Source of the DNA: JAKEGK01 sp036507695
Lineage (GTDB): Bacteria > Pseudomonadota > Gammaproteobacteria > SZUA-152
NCBI GenBank assembly: GCA_036507695.1
Contig: DATCIR010000105.1
Coordinates: 1 to 23,672 of the forward strand
Direction of reading: 5' to 3'
Length of the DNA: 23,672 nt
A program made the translations under genes and the position numbers. Below, one piece after another: positions 1 through 7,841 of this stretch. Each line of letters opens with the position of its first letter. The stretch's first letter is position 1. Under the pieces are notes generated by a model. It had not been told where the DNA came from. It was given only the letters and a program-made list of their open reading frames with translations, and made no database searches.

Positions 1-93
1 CAGACGCCCCCGGCAGGAGACACCAGCACCGCTTTAACCTATGCTGCACACGAGGTGAGTAGTTACGCCATAATAACAAATACCCGTCATCAA

Positions 94-110
94 AAAATCG
101 CGGCGATTTT
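94..110 (-). terminator. Weak terminator-like hairpin after def
   Basis: An exact palindrome (AAAATCGC, one base, GCGATTTT on the plus strand) overlaps the def stop codon. On the minus strand it gives an A-T-rich stem of about seven pairs followed by a short T run. The stem is weak, so this is a plausible rather than certain end of the minus-strand rluD-to-def series. Confidence 0.45.
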
Positions 111-633
111 ACTCTGGTTTTAGCGGGGGTTTGTCCTGATACACCTTGCGCTGGAACAAGTCGGTGCGGCGGCTGACCAGCCGATCGAGAAATAAAACAC
201 CATCCAGGTGATCCACTTCATGCTGAATCGCGCGGGCTTCATAACCTTCACAATCGTAACTGCACAATTCACCCGATTCATTAAACGCTTTCAGCTTGAT
301 GGTTTTGGCGCGGATCACATTGCCGGTATAATCAGGCACCGACATACAGCCTTCACGGCCTTTTTCCATGCCCTGCCACTCGATGATTTCCGGATTGATC
401 AAGACCAGACGGCCGTGGTTTTTGATCTTGGGTTTGCACGACACATCCACTATGACTATGCGCTCGAACCGGGCAACCTGGGGCGCCGCGATACCAACGC
501 CACCCGGACTGGAACACATGGTCTCCTCCAGGTCATGGATAAAATCCCGCAGGCTCGCATCAAACCGCTCGACCGGCGGTGATTCCCGCTTTAAGCGCGG
601 ATCGGGAATGGTTAATACTTCAAGTATCGCCAT
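109..633 (-). CDS. def: Peptide deformylase
   Basis: This enzyme removes the formyl group from the initiator methionine of new proteins in the cytoplasm, using a bound metal ion (usually iron). All three family motifs are present: GVGIAAPQ at residues 45-52, EGCMS at 94-98 with the metal ligand Cys96, and HEVDH at 138-142 with ligands His138 and His142 and catalytic Glu139. The length of 174 residues fits bacterial deformylases. It begins six bases after the ACT-domain gene ends, so the two are probably cotranscribed. The usual partner fmt is not next to it, so the genome may carry a second def copy beside fmt (inference). Confidence 0.96.
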   Translation of the reverse strand: MAILEVLTIPDPRLKRESPPVERFDASLRDFIHDLEETMCSSPGGVGIAAPQVARFERIVIVDVSCKPKIKNHGRLVLINPEIIEWQGMEKGREGCMSVPDYTGNVIRAKTIKLKAFNESGELCSYDCEGYEARAIQHEVDHLDGVLFLDRLVSRRTDLFQRKVYQDKPPLKPE

Positions 634-639
634 GTTGCA

Positions 640-1164
640 CTAACCAATGATGGTATCGATTTCTTCAAGATGGGTCTGGATTCCCGGCGCCTGGTCCGCC
701 GCTAACGCCTGCCTGATCGCATCAATACCGTGCAGCGCATGACCTTCGATATGCATGATATAAACCGGTTTTTCATCACTGCCACCCACATCCGATTCCA
801 GGTCATAGATATCCAATCCCGCCTTGGCCAGGGTACCGGTAATATGCGCCACAATACCGGTGCGGTCCGGCCCGTAAACGCTGATGCGAACATCCGGTTC
901 CCGATGCGCATGCAAGTGCCCTTCAATGGCATCGACGTGGCAACGCAAATTCAAGCGCCGTGTGACGGTTGCCACGATATCCTCCAGGCGCCGGATTTCC
1001 CCGGCGTATTGCACCATTAACATTATGGTAAAGTTGCCACCCAGGCGGCTCATCGACGCTTCACCGAAATTGCAACCCGCTTCAAACAATGCTTCGCTAA
1101 TGCTCGCCACGATTCCCGGCTTGTCTTTGCCGACAACAGTCAACATATACCAGTTGTTACTCAT
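640..1164 (-). CDS. Double ACT-domain protein, GcvR-like
   Basis: The 174-residue protein consists of two ACT domains, about residues 5-80 and 90-170. Each starts with the typical strand and glycine turn: VVGKDKPGIVASISEAL, then VYGPDRTGIVAHITGTL. This is the layout of GcvR, the accessory repressor of the glycine cleavage system, which acts by binding the regulator GcvA and sensing glycine. There is no DNA-binding domain, so any role in transcription would be through a partner. A GAGG ribosome site lies about six bases before the ATG. It sits between pgeF and def in a minus-strand series. Family assignment is firm; the GcvR function is inferred, because many double-ACT proteins carry this label without test. 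Confidence 0.85.
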   Translation of the reverse strand: MSNNWYMLTVVGKDKPGIVASISEALFEAGCNFGEASMSRLGGNFTIMLMVQYAGEIRRLEDIVATVTRRLNLRCHVDAIEGHLHAHREPDVRISVYGPDRTGIVAHITGTLAKAGLDIYDLESDVGGSDEKPVYIMHIEGHALHGIDAIRQALAADQAPGIQTHLEEIDTIIG

Positions 1165-1227
1165 ATCGACCTCACTTTGGCCTTGCCAAAAATCCGCATT
1201 AACTTTAGGTGTGAATTGAACTGGTGG

Positions 1228-2010
1228 TTACCCGGGTGATCTTGCCGAAGATCCGCCGTCCATCCAGATCAAGGTCGCCATTCTACCCGTCTCTTGGTCG
1301 CGCCGGTAGGAATAAAATTTCTCATACTGGATTGCAGTACAGAAATTGCCACCGAATATTTCCGTTACCCCCATGCGCTCCAGGCGTTGCCGCGCAAGCA
1401 GGTACATATCCGCCAGCCATTTTCCTTGCGTAACGGGCCTGAACGCCGCGGCCGCGTGCGGCAACGTTTTGATAAATGCCGACCTAACATCGTCGCCAAC
1501 CTCAAAAACCGCGGGGCCGATCGCCGGCCCCAGCCATGCAATAAGATTACCGGGCTGGCATTTGGCAAAATGCAACAAGGTACTGATGGTATTATCCAAA
1601 ACACCGTTTGCCAAGCCCCTCCATCCGGCATGGATGGCGGCCACCGCTGAGCCGTCTTTGGCGCACAGCAATACCGGCAGACAATCCGCGGTCAGCACCA
1701 CGCAGACTTTATCCGCGATGGTTGTATAGCTTGCATCCGCATTCAAATTTACACCGGTATCATCATATAACCGTACCACTCTGTTACTGTGCGACTGATA
1801 CAACCAGCAGGGCTCGCCGGGTAACCGCAATACTCTACTGAGTTGATTGCGGTTTTTGGCAATCGCTACAATATTATCTTCTGACTTGTCACCCAGGTTC
1901 ATGGAGGCAAACACACCCTGGCTGACGCCGCCGATACGGGTTGTAGTGCAGGCGCGCACGCGCGGCGGGGCGGGCCACTGAGGAATTATCCAATCATGTA
2001 TTTGTTGCAT
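1228..2010 (-). CDS. pgeF: Purine nucleoside phosphorylase / laccase-domain protein PgeF
   Basis: A 260-residue member of the YfiH/DUF152 family. Members phosphorolyse or deaminate adenosine and related nucleosides using a zinc site, and in E. coli the protein also corrects misincorporated L-serine in muropeptides. The three metal ligands of the family are visible: His74 in QSHSNRVV, Cys110 in TADCLPVL and His127 in AAIHAGWRGL. The C-terminal FYSYRRD motif is also there. There is no signal peptide, so it acts in the cytoplasm. It lies directly downstream of rluD, as in E. coli. The start has little ribosome-site support, but residues following it match family N-termini. The old name multicopper polyphenol oxidase should not be taken literally. 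Confidence 0.93.
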   Translation of the reverse strand: MQQIHDWIIPQWPAPPRVRACTTTRIGGVSQGVFASMNLGDKSEDNIVAIAKNRNQLSRVLRLPGEPCWLYQSHSNRVVRLYDDTGVNLNADASYTTIADKVCVVLTADCLPVLLCAKDGSAVAAIHAGWRGLANGVLDNTISTLLHFAKCQPGNLIAWLGPAIGPAVFEVGDDVRSAFIKTLPHAAAAFRPVTQGKWLADMYLLARQRLERMGVTEIFGGNFCTAIQYEKFYSYRRDQETGRMATLIWMDGGSSARSPG

Positions 2011-2097
2011 GGTTATGCCGGTAACTTATTTATTGATAACTTCTTTATAAATAATCTTGTTAATGGTACTAATGGCCGCTTAGTGAAAATTACTTCA

Positions 2098-3015
2098 TCA
2101 ACCCTGCTGCTCTAAATCCTGTTCCGCCAGCATGACTAACACCTGCATATCTTCCGGCATATCCACCAGCCATTGCATCCTCTCACCGCTTGCCGGGTGT
2201 TGCAATTCCAGACTCGTAGCGTGCAAGGCCTGCCGTTTGAAACCGCGTAACGCCGCGGCGAAGGCCACAGTGCAGGCGGGCGGAATTTTCAAACGGCCGC
2301 CATACACCAAATCGCCCACCAGCGGGTAACCAATGTACGCCATATGGACGCGTATCTGATGCGTTCTGCCGGTTTCCAGGGTGACACGCACCAGGGTGTG
2401 CACACGAAAGCGCCTTTCCACACGATAGTGAGTCACTGCCGGTTTGCCATTGTCCCGCACTGCCATGCGTAAACGGTTGGTTGGATGCCGGCCGATAGGC
2501 GCGTCAATGGACCCACCGGCCGTCATTACGTTGTTACAGAGGGCTAGATATAGCCGCTTAACCGTGCGCGTCTGTAACTGATCTACCAGGCTATGGTGGG
2601 CCATCAGTGTTTTTGCGGCCACGAGCAATCCGCTGGTGTCCTTGTCTATCCTGTGAACGATGCCGGCGCGTGGAATCGAAGCGATTTGCGGCACATGGTA
2701 TAACAAACCATTACTCAAGGTGCCGTGGCTGTTTCCAGCGCCCGGGTGAACCACCAGCCCCGCCGGTTTGTTAATAACGATTATGTGCTCATCCTCATAG
2801 ACAATTGCCAGGGACACCGGCTCGGCTTTCCACTGGGTTTCATCATCAACGACGACCAGCAATTCCACGAGTTCACCGCCGATAACCGCGTCTTTCGGCC
2901 TCCAGGTCCGGCCATCCACCCGTACAAATCCATCTTTTATCCATTTTTGCAGGCGGGAACGGGAAAAATCCGGGAATAATTCCGCCAATACCTGGTCTAT
3001 ACGCCTACCAGCCAT
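2098..3015 (-). CDS. rluD: 23S rRNA pseudouridine synthase RluD
   Basis: RluD makes pseudouridines in helix 69 of 23S rRNA, important for ribosome assembly and termination. An S4 RNA-binding domain occupies about residues 1-60, followed by the RluA-type catalytic domain with HRIDKDTSGLL and catalytic Asp124, and the later motif GRTHQIRVHM. From the only ATG the protein is 305 residues, shorter than usual (about 320). The twelve codons upstream of that ATG read IEEQLTAIIPDA, which matches the conserved RluD N-terminus, and no ATG, GTG or TTG occurs between the upstream in-frame TGA and position 3015. Translation probably begins at an ATC codon (3049-3051). It is divergent from bamD and followed by pgeF, the E. 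coli order. Confidence 0.95.
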   Translation of the reverse strand: MAGRRIDQVLAELFPDFSRSRLQKWIKDGFVRVDGRTWRPKDAVIGGELVELLVVVDDETQWKAEPVSLAIVYEDEHIIVINKPAGLVVHPGAGNSHGTLSNGLLYHVPQIASIPRAGIVHRIDKDTSGLLVAAKTLMAHHSLVDQLQTRTVKRLYLALCNNVMTAGGSIDAPIGRHPTNRLRMAVRDNGKPAVTHYRVERRFRVHTLVRVTLETGRTHQIRVHMAYIGYPLVGDLVYGGRLKIPPACTVAFAAALRGFKRQALHATSLELQHPASGERMQWLVDMPEDMQVLVMLAEQDLEQQG

Positions 3016-3048
3016 GGCATCTGGTATAATGGCGGTGAGTTGTTCTTC

Positions 3049-3064
3049 GATGGATAAAACTCCT
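3049..3064 (-). promoter_or_regulatory. Ribosome site placed for a non-canonical ATC start of rluD
   Basis: On the minus strand AGGAG (plus positions 3060-3064) is followed by eight bases and then ATC (3049-3051), in frame with rluD. This spacing is ideal for initiation at the ATC, whereas the ATG at 3015 has no ribosome site of this quality at the right distance. AUC is an allowed but rare initiator in bacteria. A sequencing error changing ATG to ATC is the main alternative. Confidence 0.55.
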
Positions 3065-3089
3065 GTAGTGGAATAATAATGTAGTGGAA
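3064..3089. repeat. Ten-base direct repeat in the rluD leader
   Basis: TGTAGTGGAA occurs at 3064-3073 and again at 3080-3089, a 16-base period. It lies between the rluD ribosome site and the divergent bamD promoter region. It may be a slippage duplication; no function is evident. Confidence 0.6.
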
Positions 3090-3234
3090 CTCAGCAATAG
3101 GGACTTGATAGCGCGCGATCAAACGCTGTTTTCGGCCGCGGGCGAATTATATCATTAATTCCAGATTTGGATTGTTTTACGGCTGTTAAATAAATTAATG
3201 GCAGTTTAAATATTTTAGGACCCGGATAGTTAAC

Positions 3235-4059
3235 ATGCAGAATTTACCGCAATACCGCCCCAGCAAATCCACGGTGGGAATCAAATTCCTGTTACTCGTT
3301 TTGTTCGTGGCAACCAGTTTTTCCCAGCTGCCGGGTTGCTCTACAACGGGTGACGGCGAAGAAGCGCATAAAAAATGGTCCGCGGAAAAACTGTATGAAT
3401 CCGCAAAAAAAGAAATAAAAGCCGGTGACTATGAGCTGGCGATTGAATACCTGGAAACGATTGAAGCCCGTTATCCATTCGGCAAGCTCGCTGAACAAGC
3501 GCAACTGGAAACAGCCTACGCGTATTTCAAGTACAAGGAATATGACTCGGCCATCGCGGCGGCAGACCGGTTCATTAAATTACAACCGAGTCACCCCAAT
3601 GTGGACTATGCGTATTACTTACGTGGACTGGCCGCTTATCACAAAAACGACACTCCCTTCGATATTCTGGCACATCAAGATCCGGCCGAACGCGATCCTA
3701 GCTCCACCCGGGATTCATTCAATTTTTTTGCCGAGCTGGTAAAAAAATTCCCCAATAGCAAATATGTGCCAGACGCCGTCGAACGCATGAAATTCCAGCG
3801 CAATACATTGGCCAAACATGAAGTTCTGATCGCCGGCTATTATATGAAGCGCGGCGCATACGTGGCCGCGGTAAACCGGGCGAAATATGTCGTGGAAAAC
3901 TTCCCGCAAACACCCGCAATACCCGAAGCACTGGCGGTATTATCCAAAGCTTATACAGAATTGCAAATGCATGATCTGGCCAGTGATTCCCAAAAAGTTC
4001 TGCAGCTCAACTTTCCGGATTACAAACCCGGGACGCTCGACTTAACGGCTGGTGAGTAA
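3235..4059 (+). CDS. bamD: Outer-membrane assembly lipoprotein BamD
   Basis: BamD is the essential TPR lipoprotein of the BAM complex, which folds beta-barrel proteins into the outer membrane. The 274-residue protein has a signal peptide with hydrophobic core FLLLVLFVATSF and lipobox LPGC, so Cys35 would be lipidated. Position 36 is Ser, which favours outer-membrane sorting. The body contains about five TPR units, beginning with YESAKKEIKAGDYELAIEYL and including the conserved RYPFGKLAEQAQLETAYAYF segment typical of BamD. It is divergent from rluD, as in E. coli. The ribosome site is a modest GGA eight bases before the ATG. BamD should serve the large barrel protein encoded further right (inference). 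Confidence 0.95.
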   Translation: MQNLPQYRPSKSTVGIKFLLLVLFVATSFSQLPGCSTTGDGEEAHKKWSAEKLYESAKKEIKAGDYELAIEYLETIEARYPFGKLAEQAQLETAYAYFKYKEYDSAIAAADRFIKLQPSHPNVDYAYYLRGLAAYHKNDTPFDILAHQDPAERDPSSTRDSFNFFAELVKKFPNSKYVPDAVERMKFQRNTLAKHEVLIAGYYMKRGAYVAAVNRAKYVVENFPQTPAIPEALAVLSKAYTELQMHDLASDSQKVLQLNFPDYKPGTLDLTAGE

Positions 4060-4133
4060 TTGAAGGTAAATCGCTGTAGATAAATAATTGTGGGTCTTCC
4101 GAAGAATCAGTGGGTCACTTAACGCCGGTATTC

Positions 4134-4295
4134 AACGCAAAGACGCCATGGCGCAAAGGAAACCGGGTTATTTTCAAAAAACTGTAGTGCACTGTTTTTT
4201 GGGTTCCAGATAGGGCGGTCCAATAGCGTATCCTGACGATACGACCGCATGGATTGTACTAGTTTGAATTCTTTGCGTCTTCGCGCCTTCGCGTT
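4134..4295. repeat. 162-bp element with imperfect inverted ends (MITE-like)
   Basis: The left end (4134-4160) and the right end (4269-4295) are 27-base inverted repeats with 21 matches. The ends are built from ACGCAAAG/ACGCGAAGG-type words (on the right strand they read CTTTGCGTCTTCGCG). Similar CTTTGCGTCTTTGCG-type repeats recur in many bacterial genomes (recollection, not searched). The interior has no open reading frame. It sits between the convergent bamD and glnB genes. A non-autonomous mobile repeat is the best reading; I see no obvious target-site duplication. Confidence 0.6.
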
Positions 4296-4405
4296 AAAGT
4301 TTTTTCAGGGTTGGATCGCCACAGATTTTTCTGACGAGACATAATAGTTGATAAGCAGCTATTGAATAGACATTGGCGATTAGCAGAGAACAGTTAGCCC
4401 TAACA

Positions 4406-4441
4406 ATAAAAAACGCGCTGACCGCTAACAGCCGGCGCGTT
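4406..4441 (-). terminator. Rho-independent terminator of glnB
   Basis: On the minus strand, about 30 bases after the glnB stop, AACGCGC pairs with GCGCGTT and runs straight into TTTTTATTG. A smaller inner stem (GCT-GTT-AGC) lies in the loop. Strong stem plus T run make this a convincing terminator. Confidence 0.85.
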
Positions 4442-4471
4442 GGTCGTATAGAAATAAAATCAGTAGCGATG

Positions 4472-4810
4472 TTACAAAGCGTCGTTATCGGTTTCTCCGG
4501 TCCGAATCCGGATCGCGCGTTCAACAGTGGTAATAAATATTTTGCCGTCCCCGATTTTACCGGTCCGGGCGGCTTCGGTGATAACCTCCACACAGCGATC
4601 CACCTGATCGTCAGGCACAATCGCTTCAATTTTCACCTTCGGCAGAAAATCCACTACGTATTCCGCACCCCGGTATAATTCGGTATGGCCCTTTTGCCGG
4701 CCAAAGCCTTTGACTTCTATCGCTGTCATCCCCATGACACCGATTTCCGATAACGCTTCCCGCACATCATCCAGTTTAAATGGTTTGATTATGGCTTCGA
4801 TTTTTTTCAT
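4472..4810 (-). CDS. glnB: Nitrogen regulatory protein P-II
   Basis: P-II senses 2-oxoglutarate, ATP/ADP and, through uridylylation by GlnD, glutamine, and controls glutamine synthetase adenylylation and NtrB. The protein is 112 residues from the MKKIEAIIKPF start, the standard family length, and closely follows E. coli GlnB. Tyr51 in the T-loop (ELYRGAEY) is the uridylylation site, and KIGDGKIF near residue 85 is the B-loop nucleotide site. A longer in-frame reading to 4864 exists, but GAGG six bases upstream of 4810 fixes the start. No amtB is adjacent, which favours GlnB over GlnK. It lies downstream of nadE with a 250-base gap and has its own terminator. No sigma-54 promoter consensus was seen upstream. 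Confidence 0.96.
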   Translation of the reverse strand: MKKIEAIIKPFKLDDVREALSEIGVMGMTAIEVKGFGRQKGHTELYRGAEYVVDFLPKVKIEAIVPDDQVDRCVEVITEAARTGKIGDGKIFITTVERAIRIRTGETDNDAL

Positions 4811-4984
4811 TGTGATCCTCGCATTGTCGCTGTTTACCGGATGTCTGCCCAAACCGCCGGGCATAAATAGTTTTATTCAAACATCGACTAGCCGGGCTGG
4901 TCCCTGGCCAGGTTGTCAATTATAACGGCTTACTGAACGGTACGGATAATTTTCCCCGCCAAAATTCCTAAACTTCGTCGTGTT

Positions 4985-5002
4985 TGCCGTCCCGTGACGG
5001 CA
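4985..5002. other. Perfect hairpin between nadE and glnB
   Basis: TGCCGTC and GACGGCA form a perfect seven-pair stem around a four-base loop. No T run follows on either strand, so it is not a typical intrinsic terminator. It could protect or process a nadE-glnB transcript, but this is not shown. Confidence 0.4.
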
Positions 5003-5060
5003 GGTGACTGTAAAGCACCCGGCCTAGTCTGAACAATTTATATGCAGAACCCGCGGCCGA

Positions 5061-6695
5061 TCAGGAATAGCTCTTGAATCCGGAAGTGATCGGGTAGCGC
5101 CGGTCACGGCCAAACGCGCGCTTGGTAATACGCACCCCCGGCGCTGCCTGCCGGCGCTTGTATTCATTTAAATCCACCATCTTGATCACACGTTCCACCA
5201 CGGCGCGGTCAAACCCCTCACTCACAATCTCACCGATCGACTTATCCTGTTCGACATAAAGCTCAAGAATGCCATCGAGTTCGCCATAATCAGGCAAACT
5301 GTCGGAGTCTTTTTGATCCGGAGCCAGCTCCGCAGACGGCGCGCGGTGGATAACCCGTTGCGGGATTGCCGGTGACAAGGTATTCCGGTATTCCGCCAAC
5401 CGGTATACCAGGGTCTTGGGTACATCCTTCAGCGCATTAAATCCGCCAGCCATATCACCGTACAGTGTGGCGTAGCCCACGGCCATTTCACTCTTGTTGC
5501 CGGTCGTTAAAAGAATCTTGCGGGACTTGTTCGACAATGCCATTAATAGCATGCCGCGGCAGCGGGCTTGAATATTTTCCTCGGTAGTATCCGGTTTTTT
5601 ACCGGCAAATTCCTCATGCAACACATCCAGCATGGCCTGGAACACCGGCTCAATGGACAATTCGTGATAGCGCACGCCAAAATTTTGCGCTTCCTTTTTT
5701 GCGTCCTCCAGGCTCATTTGCGACGTGTATCGCGAAGGCATCATCACCACCTCAACACGGTCAGCCCCAAGCGCATCAACGGCGATGGCCAGGGTTAAGG
5801 CCGAATCAATACCACCGGATAGTCCGAGAATTGCGCCGGGGAAACGATTTTTCTCAATATAGTCGCGCACCCCGAACACCAGGGCCTGGTACACGGTTTC
5901 CACTTCGGAGCGGGCTTGCGCGACTTTAGCCGGAACAGGTTGCAGGCTATGGTTATTATCAACAACAAATTCGGCGATATAAACGCCTACTTCAAAAGCC
6001 GGCGCGCGGTTACAAACCTTGCCGGTTGCGTCCATGACAAATGACTCGCCGTCAAAAACCAGCTCGTCCTGGCCGCCAACCAAATTAACATACACGACTG
6101 GCAAAGAACTTTCCGTCACGCGTTTTTGCACAACATCGATACGGTCCTTTGTTTTGTTGATATGATAGGGAGAGGCATTAACGTTTATAATCAATCGCGC
6201 GCCGGCCTTGGACGCCTGCGCCACCGCTTTGGGAAACCAGATATCCTCACAGATTGTCAAGCCGACGGGAACTTCCTTTATTTCGACCACACAAGTGTCC
6301 GTGCCTGGCAAAAAGTAGCGTTTCTCATCAAACACACCGTAGTTGGGTATCTCCTGTTTGTAATAGGTTACCAGCACTGCTCCGTTGCGGATCAAAGCCA
6401 CTGCATTATAAACGCCAGCGGCTGTTTCCGCGGGATAACCGACGATAATGTCAATGTCTTTCACGGCGCGCTTGATTTCGTGGATAGCATTGTCCGCCAG
6501 ATCAAGAAACCGCGGCCGTAATAACAGATCCTCGGGTGGGTAGCCGGTTATCGCCAGTTCCGGAAAAACTATGACATCAGCGCCCAAGTGAAAGCGGGCA
6601 TGCTTGGCGGCATCGATAATTTTTTTAGTATTACCAACGATATCGCCCACAAAAAAATTCAGCTGGGCCATTGCGATTTTTAAGTGTTTTGCCAT
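5061..6695 (-). CDS. nadE: Glutamine-dependent NAD+ synthetase
   Basis: This enzyme makes the last step of NAD+ synthesis, converting nicotinic acid adenine dinucleotide to NAD+ with ATP and ammonia drawn from glutamine. The N-terminal nitrilase-type amidase domain (about residues 5-260) has the catalytic triad Glu46 (FPELAITGYPPEDLL), Lys113 (YYKQEIPNYG) and Cys149 (TICEDIWFP). The C-terminal synthetase domain has the ATP pyrophosphatase loop SGGIDSA at 293-299. At 544 residues it is the two-domain form typical of many proteobacteria. A CCAGG ribosome site precedes the ATG. glnB follows on the same strand. Both depend on glutamine status, which may explain the pairing (inference). Confidence 0.96.
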   Translation of the reverse strand: MAKHLKIAMAQLNFFVGDIVGNTKKIIDAAKHARFHLGADVIVFPELAITGYPPEDLLLRPRFLDLADNAIHEIKRAVKDIDIIVGYPAETAAGVYNAVALIRNGAVLVTYYKQEIPNYGVFDEKRYFLPGTDTCVVEIKEVPVGLTICEDIWFPKAVAQASKAGARLIINVNASPYHINKTKDRIDVVQKRVTESSLPVVYVNLVGGQDELVFDGESFVMDATGKVCNRAPAFEVGVYIAEFVVDNNHSLQPVPAKVAQARSEVETVYQALVFGVRDYIEKNRFPGAILGLSGGIDSALTLAIAVDALGADRVEVVMMPSRYTSQMSLEDAKKEAQNFGVRYHELSIEPVFQAMLDVLHEEFAGKKPDTTEENIQARCRGMLLMALSNKSRKILLTTGNKSEMAVGYATLYGDMAGGFNALKDVPKTLVYRLAEYRNTLSPAIPQRVIHRAPSAELAPDQKDSDSLPDYGELDGILELYVEQDKSIGEIVSEGFDRAVVERVIKMVDLNEYKRRQAAPGVRITKRAFGRDRRYPITSGFKSYS

Positions 6696-6726
6696 GATAC
6701 CTGGAATCGACGCGCGGATATTTGCC

Positions 6727-6774
6727 GCATTAGTGAAAGCATTAGTGAACGCATGAGTGGAAGCACGAATGAAT
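6727..6774. repeat. Four degenerate 12-base tandem units upstream of nadE
   Basis: Four adjacent units read gcattagtgaaa, gcattagtgaac, gcatgagtggaa and gcacgaatgaat. They lie in the nadE leader, about 30 to 80 bases before its start. They look like a decaying tandem duplication. No regulator site is recognised. Confidence 0.6.
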
Positions 6775-6968
6775 ATCGCATTGAATATTATTCTTGAATT
6801 GCACGGCTAACAAGCTTCCCCCAAGATGATTTGGCAGCATAGCAGGAACATGTCAAAACAGGCAATGTTCACTCCAATGGATTGCTGTGTGATTCCAAGT
6901 TTGCCTTACTTGCCCGCCTTTGCTGAAACAGACTGGCATTTAAACGGGACGCGCCAATGCATGCGCTT

Positions 6969-7841
6969 TTAACCATTAAAAAATTCCAGCATTTTGCTGC
7001 CCATTTCCGCTGGCGAACGCGCCAGACTGACACCGGCGGCATCCAATACCGCATATTTATGATGCGCTGTGCCGGCTCCCCCGCTGATAATCGCACCCGC
7101 ATGGCCCATCCGTTTACCGGACGGCGCCGTTACACCGGCAATGTAAGCCACCACGGGTTTACGCACATGCTTTTTAATATAGTCGGCCGCTTCTTCTTCC
7201 GCCGAACCGCCGATCTCGCCAACCATGATAATCCCCTTGGTCTGGCGATCATTTTCAAACATTTCCAGGCAATCGATAAAGTTTGTGCCCTGTATCGGAT
7301 CACCGCCGATACCCACACAGGTACTTTGCCCCAAGCCATTTTGGGTTGTCTGGTATACCGCCTCGTAGGTCAACGTACCGGAACGCGACACGATACCCAC
7401 TGATCCTTTCTGGTGAATGGAACCCGGCATAATGCCTATCTTGCAAACCCCGGGGGTGATGATGCCTGGGCAATTCGGGCCGATGAGCCGGACATCACTC
7501 CCCGCCAACGCACACTTTACTTTGACCATATCAAGGACCGGGATGCCCTCCGTGATACAGACGATCACTTTTATCCCCGCATCCGCGGCTTCCAGAATAC
7601 TATCCGCGGCGAAAGCGGCCGGGACAAAAATCATGGTGGCATTCGCGCTCGCTTGCTCCACCGCTTCTTTAACAGTATTAAAAACCGGCATACCCAGATG
7701 CGTTTGACCGCCTTTTCCGGGCGTGACACCGCCCACCATCCGGGTGCCGTATTCCAGGGCTTGTTGCGAATGAAAGGTTCCTTGTTTTCCGGTGAACCCC
7801 TGGCAAATGACCCGCGTAGTCTTATCGATCAGAATTGACAT
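6969..7841 (-). CDS. sucD: Succinyl-CoA synthetase alpha subunit
   Basis: SucD with SucC converts succinyl-CoA to succinate while making ATP or GTP in the tricarboxylic acid cycle. The 290-residue protein starts with the CoA-binding Rossmann domain (VICQGFTGKQGTFHSQQA) and contains the ligase domain with phosphorylated His247 in KRMGHAGAIISGG. IGPNCPGIITP and VGIVSRSGTLTYE are typical family segments. Its ATG overlaps the sucC stop by one base (TGATG), so the two subunits are translationally coupled. No other TCA-cycle gene is adjacent. Confidence 0.97.
   Translation of the reverse strand: MSILIDKTTRVICQGFTGKQGTFHSQQALEYGTRMVGGVTPGKGGQTHLGMPVFNTVKEAVEQASANATMIFVPAAFAADSILEAADAGIKVIVCITEGIPVLDMVKVKCALAGSDVRLIGPNCPGIITPGVCKIGIMPGSIHQKGSVGIVSRSGTLTYEAVYQTTQNGLGQSTCVGIGGDPIQGTNFIDCLEMFENDRQTKGIIMVGEIGGSAEEEAADYIKKHVRKPVVAYIAGVTAPSGKRMGHAGAIISGGAGTAHHKYAVLDAAGVSLARSPAEMGSKMLEFFNG

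Noticed and set aside
1228..2010. Multicopper oxidase or laccase function
   Set aside because: The His/Cys/His set is the zinc site of the YfiH family; multicopper oxidase copper motifs are absent.
4294..4629. 111-codon minus-strand frame overlapping glnB
   Set aside because: Mostly glnB in another frame; it also crosses the glnB terminator and the repeat element.
4811..4864. N-terminal extension of GlnB (18 residues)
   Set aside because: GAGG before 4810 and the invariant 112-residue family length show that translation starts at the inner ATG.
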